DNA from: an uncultured Acidobacteriia bacterium
GTDB lineage: Bacteria > Acidobacteriota > Terriglobia > Bryobacterales > Bryobacteraceae
DNA length: 64,000 bases
Direction of reading: 5' to 3'
NCBI GenBank assembly: GCA_903929755.1
Contig: CAIYVZ010000001.1
Span: 16,534-80,533 of the forward strand
Both the position numbers and the translations under genes were made by a program. The notes beneath the pieces were generated by a model. That model worked only from the letters and a program-made list of their open reading frames with translations, was not told the origin of the DNA and did no database searches. Shown piece by piece: positions 41,431 to 52,050 of the stretch; position 1 is the stretch's first letter; the number at the start of each line of letters is the position of its first letter.

Positions 41431-42668
41431 GGCTTGCCGGGGCAGTTCTGCTGGCAACGCTGGCCGGGAGTTCGGCATTTGCCGATGACGCTCTGCTGCA
41501 GCGGCCGGATGTGGTGCAGGCGCTGCGATGGCTTGAGAAAGCGCATGAGAAGACGGTCGCTGCCCAGATCGTGATCTCGGAGATCCCGTCGCCTACGTTC
41601 CATGAAGGGGAGAAGGCGAAGTATCTGGCCGAAGAGTTCAGGCGACTGGGCCTGACGGATATCTCGATTGACAAGCCGGGCAACGTCTTGGGGTGGCGCA
41701 AGGGGGCTCTGGACGACACCTTCGTAATGGCGGCACACACGGATATTTCATTCGCAGTGGGCGTGGATACGAGGGTCCGCAAGGAGGGCATACGGCTGCT
41801 GGGGCCGGGCATTGGTGATGACAGCCGGGGTTTGGCGGCGCTGCTGGCAATTGTGGAGTCACTGAAAGAGGCGAAGATTGCAACGCGGCACTCGCTGCTG
41901 TTTGTGGCGAACGTTGGGGAAGAAGGGCTGGGGGATCTGAATGGGGTCCGGTACCTTTTTAAGGAAAGCGCGTTTCGGGACAGGCTGAAGGCGTTTATCT
42001 CCATTGACGGGGCGGACCCTGGGCGAATTGTGACCGGCGGTACGGGGGTAAAGCGGTATCGGGTGACGCTGAAGGGGCCTGGAGGGCACAGCTACGGGAA
42101 TTTTGGGCGACCGAGTCCGATTCATGCGGCGGCGCGGGCAATTGACCGGATTGCGGACATGGAAGCGCCGCTGCGGCCGAAGACGACGTTCAATGTGGGG
42201 CGGATTGAGGGCGGGACTGCGGTGAATGCGATTGCGGAAGAGTGCGCCTTTGAGGTGGATTTGCGGAGTGTGGATCCGGGGAATCTGGACCGGATTGAGG
42301 CGAAACTGTTCGAGGCGGTACGGTTGGGCGTGGAGGCGGAGAATCAGGCCCGGGCGGCGTCAAAGACTTCCCTCACGCTGGATATGAAGCTGGTGAGTAA
42401 CAGGCCGGCCGGGGAAACGTCCCATTCGAGTCCGATTGTTCAAGCTGCGATGTGGGCGGCAGGCGCGACAGGCTTCAAGCCGGAACTGGATTTCAGCAGT
42501 ACGGATTCGAATATCCCCATTAGTATGGGGGTTCCGGCGGTAACTATGGGCGGGGGCGGGGTGAGCGGCAACGCACATTCGCTGGCGGAGTGGTATGAGC
42601 CGACCCGGGCGTGGCTGGGACCGCAGACGGTATTGCTTACGTTCCTGGAATTTGATTCGCGGCGGTAG
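41427..42668 (+). CDS. M20-family secreted metallopeptidase
   Basis: 413 residues with a short signal peptide (GAVLLATLAGSSAFA). The di-zinc M20 layout is present: MAAHTDISFAVG (metal His/Asp), GPGIGDDSRGLAALLAIVES (bridging Asp), FVANVGEEGLGDLNGVRYLF (catalytic Glu-Glu), FISIDGADPG and a late His in SGNAHSLAEWYEP. Residues 190-300 form the dimerisation lid domain (KGPGGHSYGNFGRPSPIHAA). Likely a periplasmic di- or tripeptidase of the PepT-like group. Tail-to-tail overlap of about 32 bp with the glycosyltransferase pseudogene. Confidence 0.88.
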   Translation: MRLAGAVLLATLAGSSAFADDALLQRPDVVQALRWLEKAHEKTVAAQIVISEIPSPTFHEGEKAKYLAEEFRRLGLTDISIDKPGNVLGWRKGALDDTFVMAAHTDISFAVGVDTRVRKEGIRLLGPGIGDDSRGLAALLAIVESLKEAKIATRHSLLFVANVGEEGLGDLNGVRYLFKESAFRDRLKAFISIDGADPGRIVTGGTGVKRYRVTLKGPGGHSYGNFGRPSPIHAAARAIDRIADMEAPLRPKTTFNVGRIEGGTAVNAIAEECAFEVDLRSVDPGNLDRIEAKLFEAVRLGVEAENQARAASKTSLTLDMKLVSNRPAGETSHSSPIVQAAMWAAGATGFKPELDFSSTDSNIPISMGVPAVTMGGGGVSGNAHSLAEWYEPTRAWLGPQTVLLTFLEFDSRR

Positions 42669-43948
42669 AAGCGGAGGTGGCGAGCGCCAGCCGCTCCAGG
42701 CCTTCACAGGCGACGCGAACTCCGTCCTCCTGCGCAAGTTGGGCGGCGAGGCGGGCGCAGGTTTGTTTTACCGTCGGGCTGGCCAGGAGTTCGCGCAGTT
42801 CGGCGGCGACGCGGGCGGCTCGATATTTATTGCGAGGGACGGTACGGGCGGCTCCGAGAGCGGTAATTCGGCGGGCGTTGTCGGGTTGGTCGTGGCTGTA
42901 GGGCACGAACAGCGACGGAACGCCGGCGAGGAGGACCTGGGCGGTGGTCCCTGCCCCGCCCTGATGGACGACGGCTGCGGCGTGGGGGAAGAGCCGGGAA
43001 TAGGGCGCGTAGTCACCAACGAAGATGTGGGGATCGGTGTGTTTGGGTTGATTGCGAGCGTCGCTGCCTGCGAGGAGAATGGCCCGAACGCCCAGTTTTT
43101 TTGGCGGCAAGAGCGCTTTCCTTGTAGAAGTCACCGGCCGCGAGGACCGCGGAAGATCCGAGGGTAAAGACTACGGGCGGGTCACCGGCGGCGAGGAACT
43201 GTTCGAGTTCAGGGGAGAGCGCCTGGTCCGATTCGTGCTTGTCGTAGAGGGGGAAGCCTGTGGTGGTGAGGCCTGCAGGCCAGTCGGGTTGGGGAGTGGC
43301 GAGGACGGGGGAGAACCAGGCCTGATTCAGCCAGGGAGAGAACATGGCGTCGAGCGAATTGGGGACTTCCGGGAGCCCCAGATCCCGGCGCAACGCGTTG
43401 AGAGGCCGGGCCCATTTCTTAATGAATAAGCGTGCAACGAGCCAGAACAGGCGCCAAAATTTCGGCCCGCATTTCCGGAACAGCTCCAGCTCCGGGACTC
43501 CGGAAATGGACGGAGGATCATAGGCGGAGAGGATGACGGCAGGCTGCAGGATGACGGAAACCCAGGGTTTGCTGAGCGTCTCGGCGACGGCAGGAATGGC
43601 GAAGGCGAGAGGATGAGCGACCAGAATATCGGCGTCGCGGGCGGCTGGCAGGAGGTCCTGATAGGTTTCAGCGACGGGGGGAAGGAAGACGCACCGCATC
43701 ACGTATTCGCTGCCCGTACGAGGATGATAAGCGTGCTTCATGGCCGCGGGAGAGCCGGCAAGGCCCACAATATCGGGGCGAACGCAATGGAAGCGGAGGC
43801 CCTCGCCTTCGACCCTGGAGCGATAAGCCTCAGAAGTGGCGATAGTTACATTGTGACCGCGATCGCGAAGGCCGATACCAACTGCGATATAGGGGTGGAG
43901 ATCGCCAAGCGAGCCAAAGGTATTGAGGAGAAAATTCAGGCGAGGCAC
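42637..43948 (-). pseudogene. GT1 (UDP-glycosyltransferase) gene split by a +1 frameshift
   Basis: The N-terminal half from GTG 43948 or ATG 43966 (LNFLLNTFGSLGDLHPYIAV, an MGT-type start) reads well to FTLGSSAVLAAGDFYKESAL. It then leaves frame at an A7 run (T7 on the plus strand, 43096-43102). With six As the protein would continue AAKKLGVRAILLAGSDAR and on through PHAAAVVHQGGAGTTAQVLL, which holds the nucleotide-sugar HQGG motif, to the stop at 42637. Both halves are conserved. It could be a recent pseudogene, a sequencing or assembly error, or slippage-controlled expression. Confidence 0.8.
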
Positions 43949-44110
43949 AAAAAAATTCTCCCACATGACAGTCGAATTGCGATATGCTGTGCAAAGGCAA
44001 CCCCCGAGCCGGCACGTCCTCCTCCGAGACGGCCGGCTCTCCCAATATCGCCCTGCTTTGAATTGCCCGAGCGCATTCCAGGTGTTTTGGCCTCCTTCTT
44101 TCACCCTCTT

Positions 44111-44120
44111 TGCTATCCTG
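44111..44120 (+). promoter_or_regulatory. Candidate extended -10 upstream of gap
   Basis: tgctatcctg, identical to a 10-mer at 17448-17457, lies 72 bp upstream of the gap ATG. No good -35 is seen. The remaining part of the 243-bp gap shows nothing else. Confidence 0.25.
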
Positions 44121-44161
44121 ATGATTAACACCCCGCACTACTTTGCAGCATCAACCTCTGA

Positions 44162-45199
<1,038 letters not shown>

Positions 45200-45213
45200 T
45201 TTTAGCGAGTTAG

Positions 45214-45248
45214 GGCCCGGGGCGGGGTAACCCTCCCCGGGCCTTTTT
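45214..45248 (+). terminator. Intrinsic terminator after gap
   Basis: A 9-bp stem, ggcccgggg (45214-45222) with ccccgggcc (45235-45243), is followed by TTTTT. Confidence 0.9.
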
Positions 45249-45337
45249 GCGTTTGCCAGCGGTAAATCATTGTAAATAGGGCGTTAAGCTTTGTTGGAGA
45301 GGATAACCGGACCCGCAAGTTCTGTTACCATTTCGGC

Positions 45338-45700
45338 ATGAAAACTACGATCCTGGCCGTAATGGCCCTGCTTCTCTCCAGTCTGGCTGCGCTGGCCGCG
45401 GACGTCACCGGTAAGTGGACCGCTGAAATCCCCGGCCGTGGCGGCAACACGCAGACCACTACTTTCAACTTCAAGGCTTCGGGCGCGAAACTGGAAGGCA
45501 CCGTTACCAATCAGCGCGGCGAAACGCCGATCACGGACGGCAAAGTGGATGGCGACAAGATCTCGTTCGTGCAGGTGATGAACTTCAACGGCAACGAAAT
45601 GAAGATGACGTACACGGGCGTTGTGAAGGGTGATTCGATTGAAATCACGCGCGATAACGGTCGTGGTCCGGCTACGTTCACTGCCAAAAAAGCTCAGTAA
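45338..45700 (+). CDS. Small secreted lipocalin-like protein
   Basis: 120 residues with a signal peptide (ILAVMALLLSSLAALAA). The mature part is a run of short beta strands (GKWTAEIPGRGGNTQTTTFN, GAKLEGTVTNQRGETPITDG, DKISFVQVMNFNGNEMKMTY) that looks like a small lipocalin- or calycin-type barrel common in Acidobacteria. Function is unknown. A 13-bp hairpin lies 33 bp beyond the stop. Confidence 0.7.
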   Translation: MKTTILAVMALLLSSLAALAADVTGKWTAEIPGRGGNTQTTTFNFKASGAKLEGTVTNQRGETPITDGKVDGDKISFVQVMNFNGNEMKMTYTGVVKGDSIEITRDNGRGPATFTAKKAQ

Positions 45701-45732
45701 CTGCTTTCCACCGTAAGATAAGGTAAACCTTC

Positions 45733-45763
45733 AATGGAGCCGGGAACCATTCCCGGCTCCATT
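45733..45763 (+). terminator. Hairpin after the small secreted protein
   Basis: A 13-bp perfect stem, aatggagccggga (45733-45745) with tcccggctccatt (45751-45763). No long T run follows, so it may be a weak terminator or an mRNA-stabilising hairpin. Confidence 0.55.
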
Positions 45764-45842
45764 GCAATTTCAAACGGCTGAAATATTCCCGCAGGGGACA
45801 AAGTGGCCAGCTGCCCGCATGGAAAGTGGGGGTGGCGTTTTC

Positions 45843-45913
45843 AAGCTTTTCCAGACATTCAAGCTTTTCCAGACATTCAAGCTTTTCCAGACATTCAAGC
45901 TTTTCCAGACATT
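45843..45913 (+). repeat. Four 18-bp tandem direct repeats in the leader
   Basis: aagcttttccagacattc occurs three times plus a copy matching 17/18, head to tail, ending 12 bp before the ATG of the TonB-receptor-like gene and just ahead of its ribosome site aagga. Each 18-bp unit also keeps an in-frame reading (QAFPDI) in an upstream extension. Confidence 0.95.
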
Positions 45914-45925
45914 AAGGATCGGTGC

Positions 45926-48900
45926 ATGCTGCGCTTTCGTCTCTTCCTACTTACCTCAATTTTGACCGCAGGGGCGGTTTCGGCGAGTGCCGAAACGCAG
46001 GCTGGCGTAGTTCGTGCAAACGGGCTGCCGATTCCTGGCGCGGCGGTGCTGGTGGAGTGCGGGACGGAGAAAATCCGTACCGTCACAGGTCCGGATGGCA
46101 GATTTGAAGTGGGTGGCTTGCCGGCGACGGCTTGCCAGTTTCAGGTTGGCATGTTTGGGTTTGACGCGGCGCAACTGGAAGCGAAGGCTTCGGCGACTGC
46201 CTTGACGTTTGATTTGAAACTACAGACCCGGGCGACTGTGCCGGTGGAGAAGAGTGCGCGGGCGGCGGTTGCGAGTACGGCTGCTGCGGCGACGCCGGGA
46301 ACGCCGGGCCCCGGACGAGGTGGATTTGGCGGGCGTGGTGGTGAGGGCCGCTTTCCGGGTGGCGGACGCGGCGGCGACCCGACGCTGGCGGGCGCGGGCA
46401 GAGGCGGACAGGCTGGTGGACCCGGAGCGCCGGGTGCTCGCGGCGGGGGTGGCCGGGGTGGTCCTGGCGGGGCACAGGGTGCTGGCCAGGGTGGCGGTTT
46501 CCAGAATTTAAACCTGGTCCAGAACGGCGAAGCGCTTTCGGCGGACGTGGAGAACACAGCCGCGATTGCGAACCTGGCGGACATGAGCGGCGGTGCCAGT
46601 GAAGCACTGCTGGTGAACGGCAGCCTGAGCCAGGCGGTCCAAACTCAGGCGGGCGACGGCATGGGTATGGGCGGTCCGATGGGCTTTGGTGGCCCTGGTG
46701 GTCCCGGCGGGTTTGGTGGCCCGGGCGGACCTGATGGATTCGGGGGCCCGGGTGGGCTGGGGGGCCAGGATGGTCTGGGTGTGGGCGGCGATAACCCGTT
46801 TGGTGGCGGAGGCCCCGGTGGTGGACGCGGAGGCCCGGGTGGGCCTGGTGGCGGACGCGGGGGCCCGGGTGGTGGTTTTGGCGGCCCCGGTGGTGGTGGA
46901 CGTGGCGGGGGTGGATTCGGCGGAGGTGGTGGCGGTCGAGGGGGCGGCGGTGGTGGTGGACGCCCGCAGCAGGCGGCGAACGGCCGGGGCCAATTCGGCA
47001 ATCGGGTGGGGCGTGGACGAGGTCCGCAGTGGCGTTTGAGCGCGAACTACAACCTGGGAAATTCGGCTTTGAATGCGCGCCCGTATTCGTTTACGGCTCC
47101 GCAGCTGATTAATGGCCAGCCTGTACCGAAGGCGGCTTATGCGAACAATCGGTTCGGTTTCTCCGTGGGCGGGCCGCTACAGATTCCGAAACTGTTCAAG
47201 ACAGACAAGGTGAACTGGTTCGTGAATTACACGGGGCAGAGGACGCGGAGCGGGTATGACCGGATTACGACGACTCCGGAGGCTGCGTTGCGGACGGGGG
47301 ATTTCTCGTCGCTGACACAGGTGCTTTACGACCCGCTGTCGAATACTCCGTTCGCGGGGAACAGGATTCCCTTGAGCCGGATTACGCCGATCGCTACAGG
47401 GCTACTGAGCTATGTTCCGCTGCCGAATGCCGATGGCACCCGGAATAACTTCCAGTTGATTGGGGCGAATCCTTCGAACAACAACAACCTGCAGGTGAAC
47501 CTGAGTGAGAACATCACGACGAAAGACCGGTTGTCTTTCAATACCAGCTACCAGAGCCGGGACGCGGTCAACGTGCAGAACTTTGGGTTCCGGGATGACT
47601 CGAACGGCAGCGGGCTGAATTCGAATGTTGCGTATTCGCGCACGATCAGCCGATATCTGATCAACAACCTGAGCTTCCAGTTCAGCCGCAACGTGACGAA
47701 CCAGTATTCTGCGTTCTCGAACGGGGCGAACATTGCGGCGAATCTGGGGATTACGGGGACGACGACGAATCCACTCGCGTTTGGACCGCCGACGATTTCG
47801 TTCACCAACTTTGGGTCGCTGAGCGACGGGTTGCCGTCACTGAACCGGTCACAAACGGCGGGGATTACCGAGGGTCTGACGTTCATCCACGGGAAGCACA
47901 ACATGACGTACGGCGTGAACTATCAGCGCCGGCAGAATAACGTGCAGACCAACCAGGGTGCGCGCGGGTCGTTCAACTTTACGGGGATTGCGACGCAGCA
48001 ACTGGGGACCAATGGCCTGCCTGTAACGGGGACTGGCTATGACCTGGCGGACCTGCTGCTGAACCGGCCTTATTCGACGTCAATCAACCAATACCTGGCC
48101 GGGAACAACAGCTTCTACTTCCGGCAGACGGCGGCGAACGCTTACGCGACCGACGACTGGCGGTTGAAGACCAACCTCTCGATTACGGCGGGGCTGCGCT
48201 GGGAATATTTTGGGGCCATGACGGAAAAAAACGACCGTCTGGCGAATCTGGACGTGGCTCCAGGATATACGGCAGTGGCTGTGGTGACGCCGGGCGGGAG
48301 CAGTCCGTATAGCTCGGGCTCGTGGCCGCGAGGATTGATTGATGCCAAACCGCTGCTGGTTTCGCCGCGACTGGGCATTGCGTGGCGCCCGATTAAAGGC
48401 AAGCAGATTGTGGTGCGTGCGGGTTACGGCATCTATTACACGGGCGGCGTGTACAACGCGTTCGGGAACCGGATGGCGCTGCAGGCTCCGTTTGTGAGGA
48501 GCATTAATCAGACGACGAGTCCGGGGAATGTGTTGAGCCTGGAGAACGGGTTTGGAACGCTGGCGGCGCAGACGATTCAGAATACGTTTGCGGTGGCGCG
48601 GGATTACAGTCCGGCGTATGCGCAGAGCTGGAATCTTTCGCTGCAGGAGACGTTCAAGCGGAATTATGTAATTCAGCTGGGGTATCAGGGCACGAAGGGG
48701 ACGCATTTGGATGTGCTGCAGAGTCCGAACCGCGCACCTTTGGGCGGGTCTTCATTGACGACGCAGCAGCGGCTGCAGATTGCGAATGCTTCCACGTTCC
48801 AGTACGACATCTCGGCGGGCAACTCGATCTACAATGCGGCGCAGGTTTCGCTGTTGCGGCGGATGGCGCGGGGCCGGAGCTTCAACGTCAGCTACGTGTT

Positions 48901-49510
48901 CTCGAAGGCGATTGACGATTCGTCAACGCTGGGTGGCGGCGTGGTGCAGATTGTGGATAACCTGCGCGCGGAGCGGGCGGTGTCGAGCAGCAATCAGCCG
49001 CACCGGTTGACGATGAATTACTCGTTGCAGTCGCCTGTTGGAGCAGACCGGACTTCGTGGAAGTGGCATGCGATTCGGGGCTGGACGCTGAATTCAGGGA
49101 TGAACGTGACTTCGGGAACGCCGCGAACGGCTACGGTGGCAGGCGATCCTTCGGGCACCGGAATTACGGGCGGGGCGAGGGCGCAGGCTACGGGGTTGCC
49201 AGTGAGCGGCGGGGCGAACGACTACTACTTTAGTCTGGCGGCGTTCGCGGTCCCGGCTTCTGGAACTTACGGCAGCGCGGGGCGGAATACGATTCCGGGG
49301 ATCGCGAATTTCTCGATGAACGCGAGTGTGTTCCGGGCGTTCCGAATCAAGGACAAGCACACTCTGACGTTTACGGTGAACGCGGCAAACCCGATCAATA
49401 AGGTAAATGTGACCGGGTTCGGGACTGTAATCGGGTCAATTAATGCGGGGCTTCCCACGGGTGCGGGCGGCATGCGGCAAATCACGGCGTCGACACGATT
49501 TAACTGGTAA
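45926..49510 (+). CDS. TonB-receptor-like protein with CarboxypepD_reg and Gly-rich region
   Basis: 1194 residues from ATG 45926, fixed by aagga at 45913-45917 and the signal peptide LRFRLFLLTSILTAGAVSAS; longer readings run through the 18-bp repeats. Residues about 25-95 are a carboxypeptidase-regulatory beta-sandwich (NGLPIPGAAVLVECGTEKIR). About 120-370 is Gly/Pro-rich. The rest is a 22-strand-type beta-barrel as in Acidobacterial TonB-dependent receptors (FSVGGPLQIPKLFKTDKVNW, LSITAGLRWEYFGA) with a C-terminal aromatic TASTRFNW. A typical plug domain is not evident. Outer-membrane protein; ligand unknown. The VWFA-related gene follows after 16 nt. Confidence 0.88.
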   Translation: MLRFRLFLLTSILTAGAVSASAETQAGVVRANGLPIPGAAVLVECGTEKIRTVTGPDGRFEVGGLPATACQFQVGMFGFDAAQLEAKASATALTFDLKLQTRATVPVEKSARAAVASTAAAATPGTPGPGRGGFGGRGGEGRFPGGGRGGDPTLAGAGRGGQAGGPGAPGARGGGGRGGPGGAQGAGQGGGFQNLNLVQNGEALSADVENTAAIANLADMSGGASEALLVNGSLSQAVQTQAGDGMGMGGPMGFGGPGGPGGFGGPGGPDGFGGPGGLGGQDGLGVGGDNPFGGGGPGGGRGGPGGPGGGRGGPGGGFGGPGGGGRGGGGFGGGGGGRGGGGGGGRPQQAANGRGQFGNRVGRGRGPQWRLSANYNLGNSALNARPYSFTAPQLINGQPVPKAAYANNRFGFSVGGPLQIPKLFKTDKVNWFVNYTGQRTRSGYDRITTTPEAALRTGDFSSLTQVLYDPLSNTPFAGNRIPLSRITPIATGLLSYVPLPNADGTRNNFQLIGANPSNNNNLQVNLSENITTKDRLSFNTSYQSRDAVNVQNFGFRDDSNGSGLNSNVAYSRTISRYLINNLSFQFSRNVTNQYSAFSNGANIAANLGITGTTTNPLAFGPPTISFTNFGSLSDGLPSLNRSQTAGITEGLTFIHGKHNMTYGVNYQRRQNNVQTNQGARGSFNFTGIATQQLGTNGLPVTGTGYDLADLLLNRPYSTSINQYLAGNNSFYFRQTAANAYATDDWRLKTNLSITAGLRWEYFGAMTEKNDRLANLDVAPGYTAVAVVTPGGSSPYSSGSWPRGLIDAKPLLVSPRLGIAWRPIKGKQIVVRAGYGIYYTGGVYNAFGNRMALQAPFVRSINQTTSPGNVLSLENGFGTLAAQTIQNTFAVARDYSPAYAQSWNLSLQETFKRNYVIQLGYQGTKGTHLDVLQSPNRAPLGGSSLTTQQRLQIANASTFQYDISAGNSIYNAAQVSLLRRMARGRSFNVSYVFSKAIDDSSTLGGGVVQIVDNLRAERAVSSSNQPHRLTMNYSLQSPVGADRTSWKWHAIRGWTLNSGMNVTSGTPRTATVAGDPSGTGITGGARAQATGLPVSGGANDYYFSLAAFAVPASGTYGSAGRNTIPGIANFSMNASVFRAFRIKDKHTLTFTVNAANPINKVNVTGFGTVIGSINAGLPTGAGGMRQITASTRFNW

Positions 49511-49526
49511 AGAGGCTGAACTGGTA

Positions 49527-51719
49527 ATGCGTAAATTCATAGGTTTGACCGCACTGGTGTTCGCGAGCGCGCGTTTTGGCGGCGTGGAGATGAAGGCGCA
49601 GGAAGTGACCTTCAAGGCTGAAGCGAACCTTGTCGTGATCGACGTGAGCGCCAAGGATAAGTCGGGGAAGGTGATGGGGAACCTGAAGAAGGGCGACTTC
49701 ATCATCCTGGAAGACGGGAAGCCTCAACAGATTTCGGTGTTTGAGTTCCAGAAGCTGGATTCGGATGAACCGCCTGCTCCGGTGCCGGCGATTAAGCCGG
49801 TGAAGGATGGGGTGGCGGCTGCTCCGGCGGCTGCTCCTGTGCCGAAACCCACCACGCTGGCGTCGGGACCGAAGCCGATTATTCGGTATCAGGACCGGCG
49901 GCTGGTGGCGATGCTGTTCGACTTCAGCACGATGGCGATTCCGGAGCAGATTCGGTCACAGAAAGCGGCGCAGGAGTTCTTGAAGACGCAATTGAAGCCG
50001 GCTGATCTGGTGACAGTGCTGACGGCGGGCACGGGTCCGATCAAGGTGGCTCAGGACTTTACCGATGACCGGGCGAGGCTGGACGAAGTGGTGAAGCAGT
50101 TGAAGATTGGCGACGGCAGCGATCTGGCGGCTTTGGGCGGGAACGGCGATGACGCCTCCGGCGACGACACGGGAGCGGCGTTCAATGCGGATGAGACCGA
50201 GTTCAATATCTTCAACAACGACCGGAAGCTGGCAACGCTGGAATCGGCTGCGAAACTGCTGGCGGCGCTGCCGGAGAAGAAGGCTCTGATCTATTTTTCG
50301 AGCGGGCTGGAACAGCAGGGGAATGACAACAAGGCGCAGCTGGAATCGGCGATCAACGCGGCGAAGCGCGCGAATGTGGCGTTCTATCCGATTGATGCGC
50401 GCGGGTTGGTGGCGTCAGCTCCGGCGGGAGATGCGAGTTCGGCCGGTGGGCGCGGCAGCAGCGCGTTTACGGGCGGGGCGGTTTCCGCTCGCGGGGCCAG
50501 CCGGGATAATTCGCAGGAAACGCTTTCCACTTTGGCGGCCGATACGGGCGGCAAGATGTTTGTGGATGACAGCGACCTGGCGCTGGGGATGCAGCAGGCG
50601 CGCGACGACATCAGCAGCTACTACATTGTTGGCTACTACAGCACGAATGGAAAAACGGACGGCAAGTTCCGGCGCGTGCAGGTGAAGCTGGCGAATCCGG
50701 CGCTACAGGCCAAGCTGGATTACAAGGGCGGGTACTTCGGCGAGAAAGAGTTTAAGAAGTTCACTTCGGCGGATAAGGAGAGCCAGCTGGAACAGGCGCT
50801 CATGCTGGGGGATCCGGTGACGGACCTTTCGCTCACGGCGGAGACTTCGTATTTCCGGCTGGCGCGGGACCGGTATTTTGTGCCGTTTGCGGTGAAGATT
50901 CCGGGGTCGGAAATTGCGCTGGCGAAGAGCAAGGGCAAGGCGCAGACGGAACTGGAGTTCATTGGTCAGTTGCGGGATGAGAAGCAAAAGCTGGTGGGCG
51001 TGGTGCGGGACGGGATCAAGATTAAGCTGGCGGAGCAGACGGCGGCGCAGCTGAGTTCGCGTCCGATTGCTTACGAGACGGGCTTTGCGGTTCCTCCGGG
51101 GACGTACACGCTGAAGTTTTTGGCGCGGGAGAATGAGACGGGGAAGATGGGGACTTACGAGACTAAGTTCGTGATCCCGGATCTGGCTCCGGATAAGCCG
51201 AATGTGTTGAAGACGAGTTCGGTGGTGTGGAGCAGCCAGCGTCAGCCGATGTCGGAGTCGATTGCTTCCGTGGAGAAGAAGAAGATTCTGGAAGCGGATC
51301 CGCTGGTGCAGGACGGGCAGAAGCTGATTCCGAGCATCACGCATGTGTTCCGGAAGGATCAGAACCTGTATGTGTACATGGAGGTTTATGACCCGGGGCT
51401 TGACGGGAATCAGAAGCCGAGTGTAGCGGCGACGTTGTCGTTCTACCGGGGTCGGACGAAGAGCTTTGAATCGGAGCCGGTGCGGCTGGATACGTTTATT
51501 GCGAAGCGCGGGCAGACGCTGCCGGTGCGGTTCCAGGCTCCTTTGTCGCAACTGGCAGCGGGACGGTATACGGCGCAGATCAATTTGATTGATGAGACGG
51601 GGAAGAAGTTCTCGTTCCAGCGGACGGAGATTGTGATTTTGCCGGTGCAGAAGCCGGTGACGCCTCCGGCTGTTCCGGCGGCGGAAGCGGTGAAGACTCC
51701 TCCGGTTGCTGCGAAGTAG
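49527..51719 (+). CDS. VWFA-related Acidobacterial domain protein
   Basis: 730 residues from ATG 49527 (agagg upstream), with a signal peptide (RKFIGLTALVFASARFGG). It matches the VWFA-related (TIGR03436-type) family: VTFKAEANLVVIDVSAKDKS with GKVMGNLKKGDFIILEDGKP early, the VWA start LVAMLFDFSTMAIPEQIRSQ (an altered DxSxx MIDAS), then ALIYFSSGLEQQGNDNKAQL and NVAFYPIDARGLV. The C-terminal third is beta-rich. Export and co-occurrence with the outer-membrane receptor upstream suggest a surface-linked pair. Function is unknown. Confidence 0.88.
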   Translation: MRKFIGLTALVFASARFGGVEMKAQEVTFKAEANLVVIDVSAKDKSGKVMGNLKKGDFIILEDGKPQQISVFEFQKLDSDEPPAPVPAIKPVKDGVAAAPAAAPVPKPTTLASGPKPIIRYQDRRLVAMLFDFSTMAIPEQIRSQKAAQEFLKTQLKPADLVTVLTAGTGPIKVAQDFTDDRARLDEVVKQLKIGDGSDLAALGGNGDDASGDDTGAAFNADETEFNIFNNDRKLATLESAAKLLAALPEKKALIYFSSGLEQQGNDNKAQLESAINAAKRANVAFYPIDARGLVASAPAGDASSAGGRGSSAFTGGAVSARGASRDNSQETLSTLAADTGGKMFVDDSDLALGMQQARDDISSYYIVGYYSTNGKTDGKFRRVQVKLANPALQAKLDYKGGYFGEKEFKKFTSADKESQLEQALMLGDPVTDLSLTAETSYFRLARDRYFVPFAVKIPGSEIALAKSKGKAQTELEFIGQLRDEKQKLVGVVRDGIKIKLAEQTAAQLSSRPIAYETGFAVPPGTYTLKFLARENETGKMGTYETKFVIPDLAPDKPNVLKTSSVVWSSQRQPMSESIASVEKKKILEADPLVQDGQKLIPSITHVFRKDQNLYVYMEVYDPGLDGNQKPSVAATLSFYRGRTKSFESEPVRLDTFIAKRGQTLPVRFQAPLSQLAAGRYTAQINLIDETGKKFSFQRTEIVILPVQKPVTPPAVPAAEAVKTPPVAAK

Positions 51720-52050
51720 TTAGTTCTCGCCGGGGCGTTCGATGTGGTCGATGACGAGGATGTCGACGGGAGCTTTGGTGGGTTCGAGGCGCAGGCCTAC
51801 TTGCCGGAGGGCGGTGGCGAGGCTGGGCGTGGCGTCGGCTGGTTCCTGGGGGCTTCCCCAATCACCGCCCCAGAGGGGCTGGTCTTTGGACGGCTTCATT
51901 TTCAGGCCGGTTTTAGCGATTACCAGAGCGTAGACGGGTGGGCGATCTCGATCCAGCCTTTGACGGACATGTTGCGGCCCCAGAGGCGGCTGCCGCGAAC
52001 AGGGAAAGAGTGGCGAGCCAGCTGAATGCCAGTCGCTTCATTCGTGCCAT
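51720..52050 (-). pseudogene. Internally deleted TIGR03435 family gene
   Basis: A signal-peptide-like start (MKRLAFSWLATLSLFAAAAS from 52041, or six nucleotides more) overlaps the TSUP stop as TGATG. After about 25 residues the frame changes to one reading DRPPVYALVIAKTGLKMKPS, then SLATALRQVGLRLEPTKAPV and DILVIDHIERPGEN before a TAA at 51720. These are the family's central and C-terminal signatures, but the 150-200 residues between them are missing and the pieces are out of frame. A deleted, frameshifted copy of an Acidobacterial TIGR03435 gene. Confidence 0.8.

Noticed and set aside
45843..45913. Possible CRISPR array
   Set aside because: Repeats are directly contiguous with no spacers.
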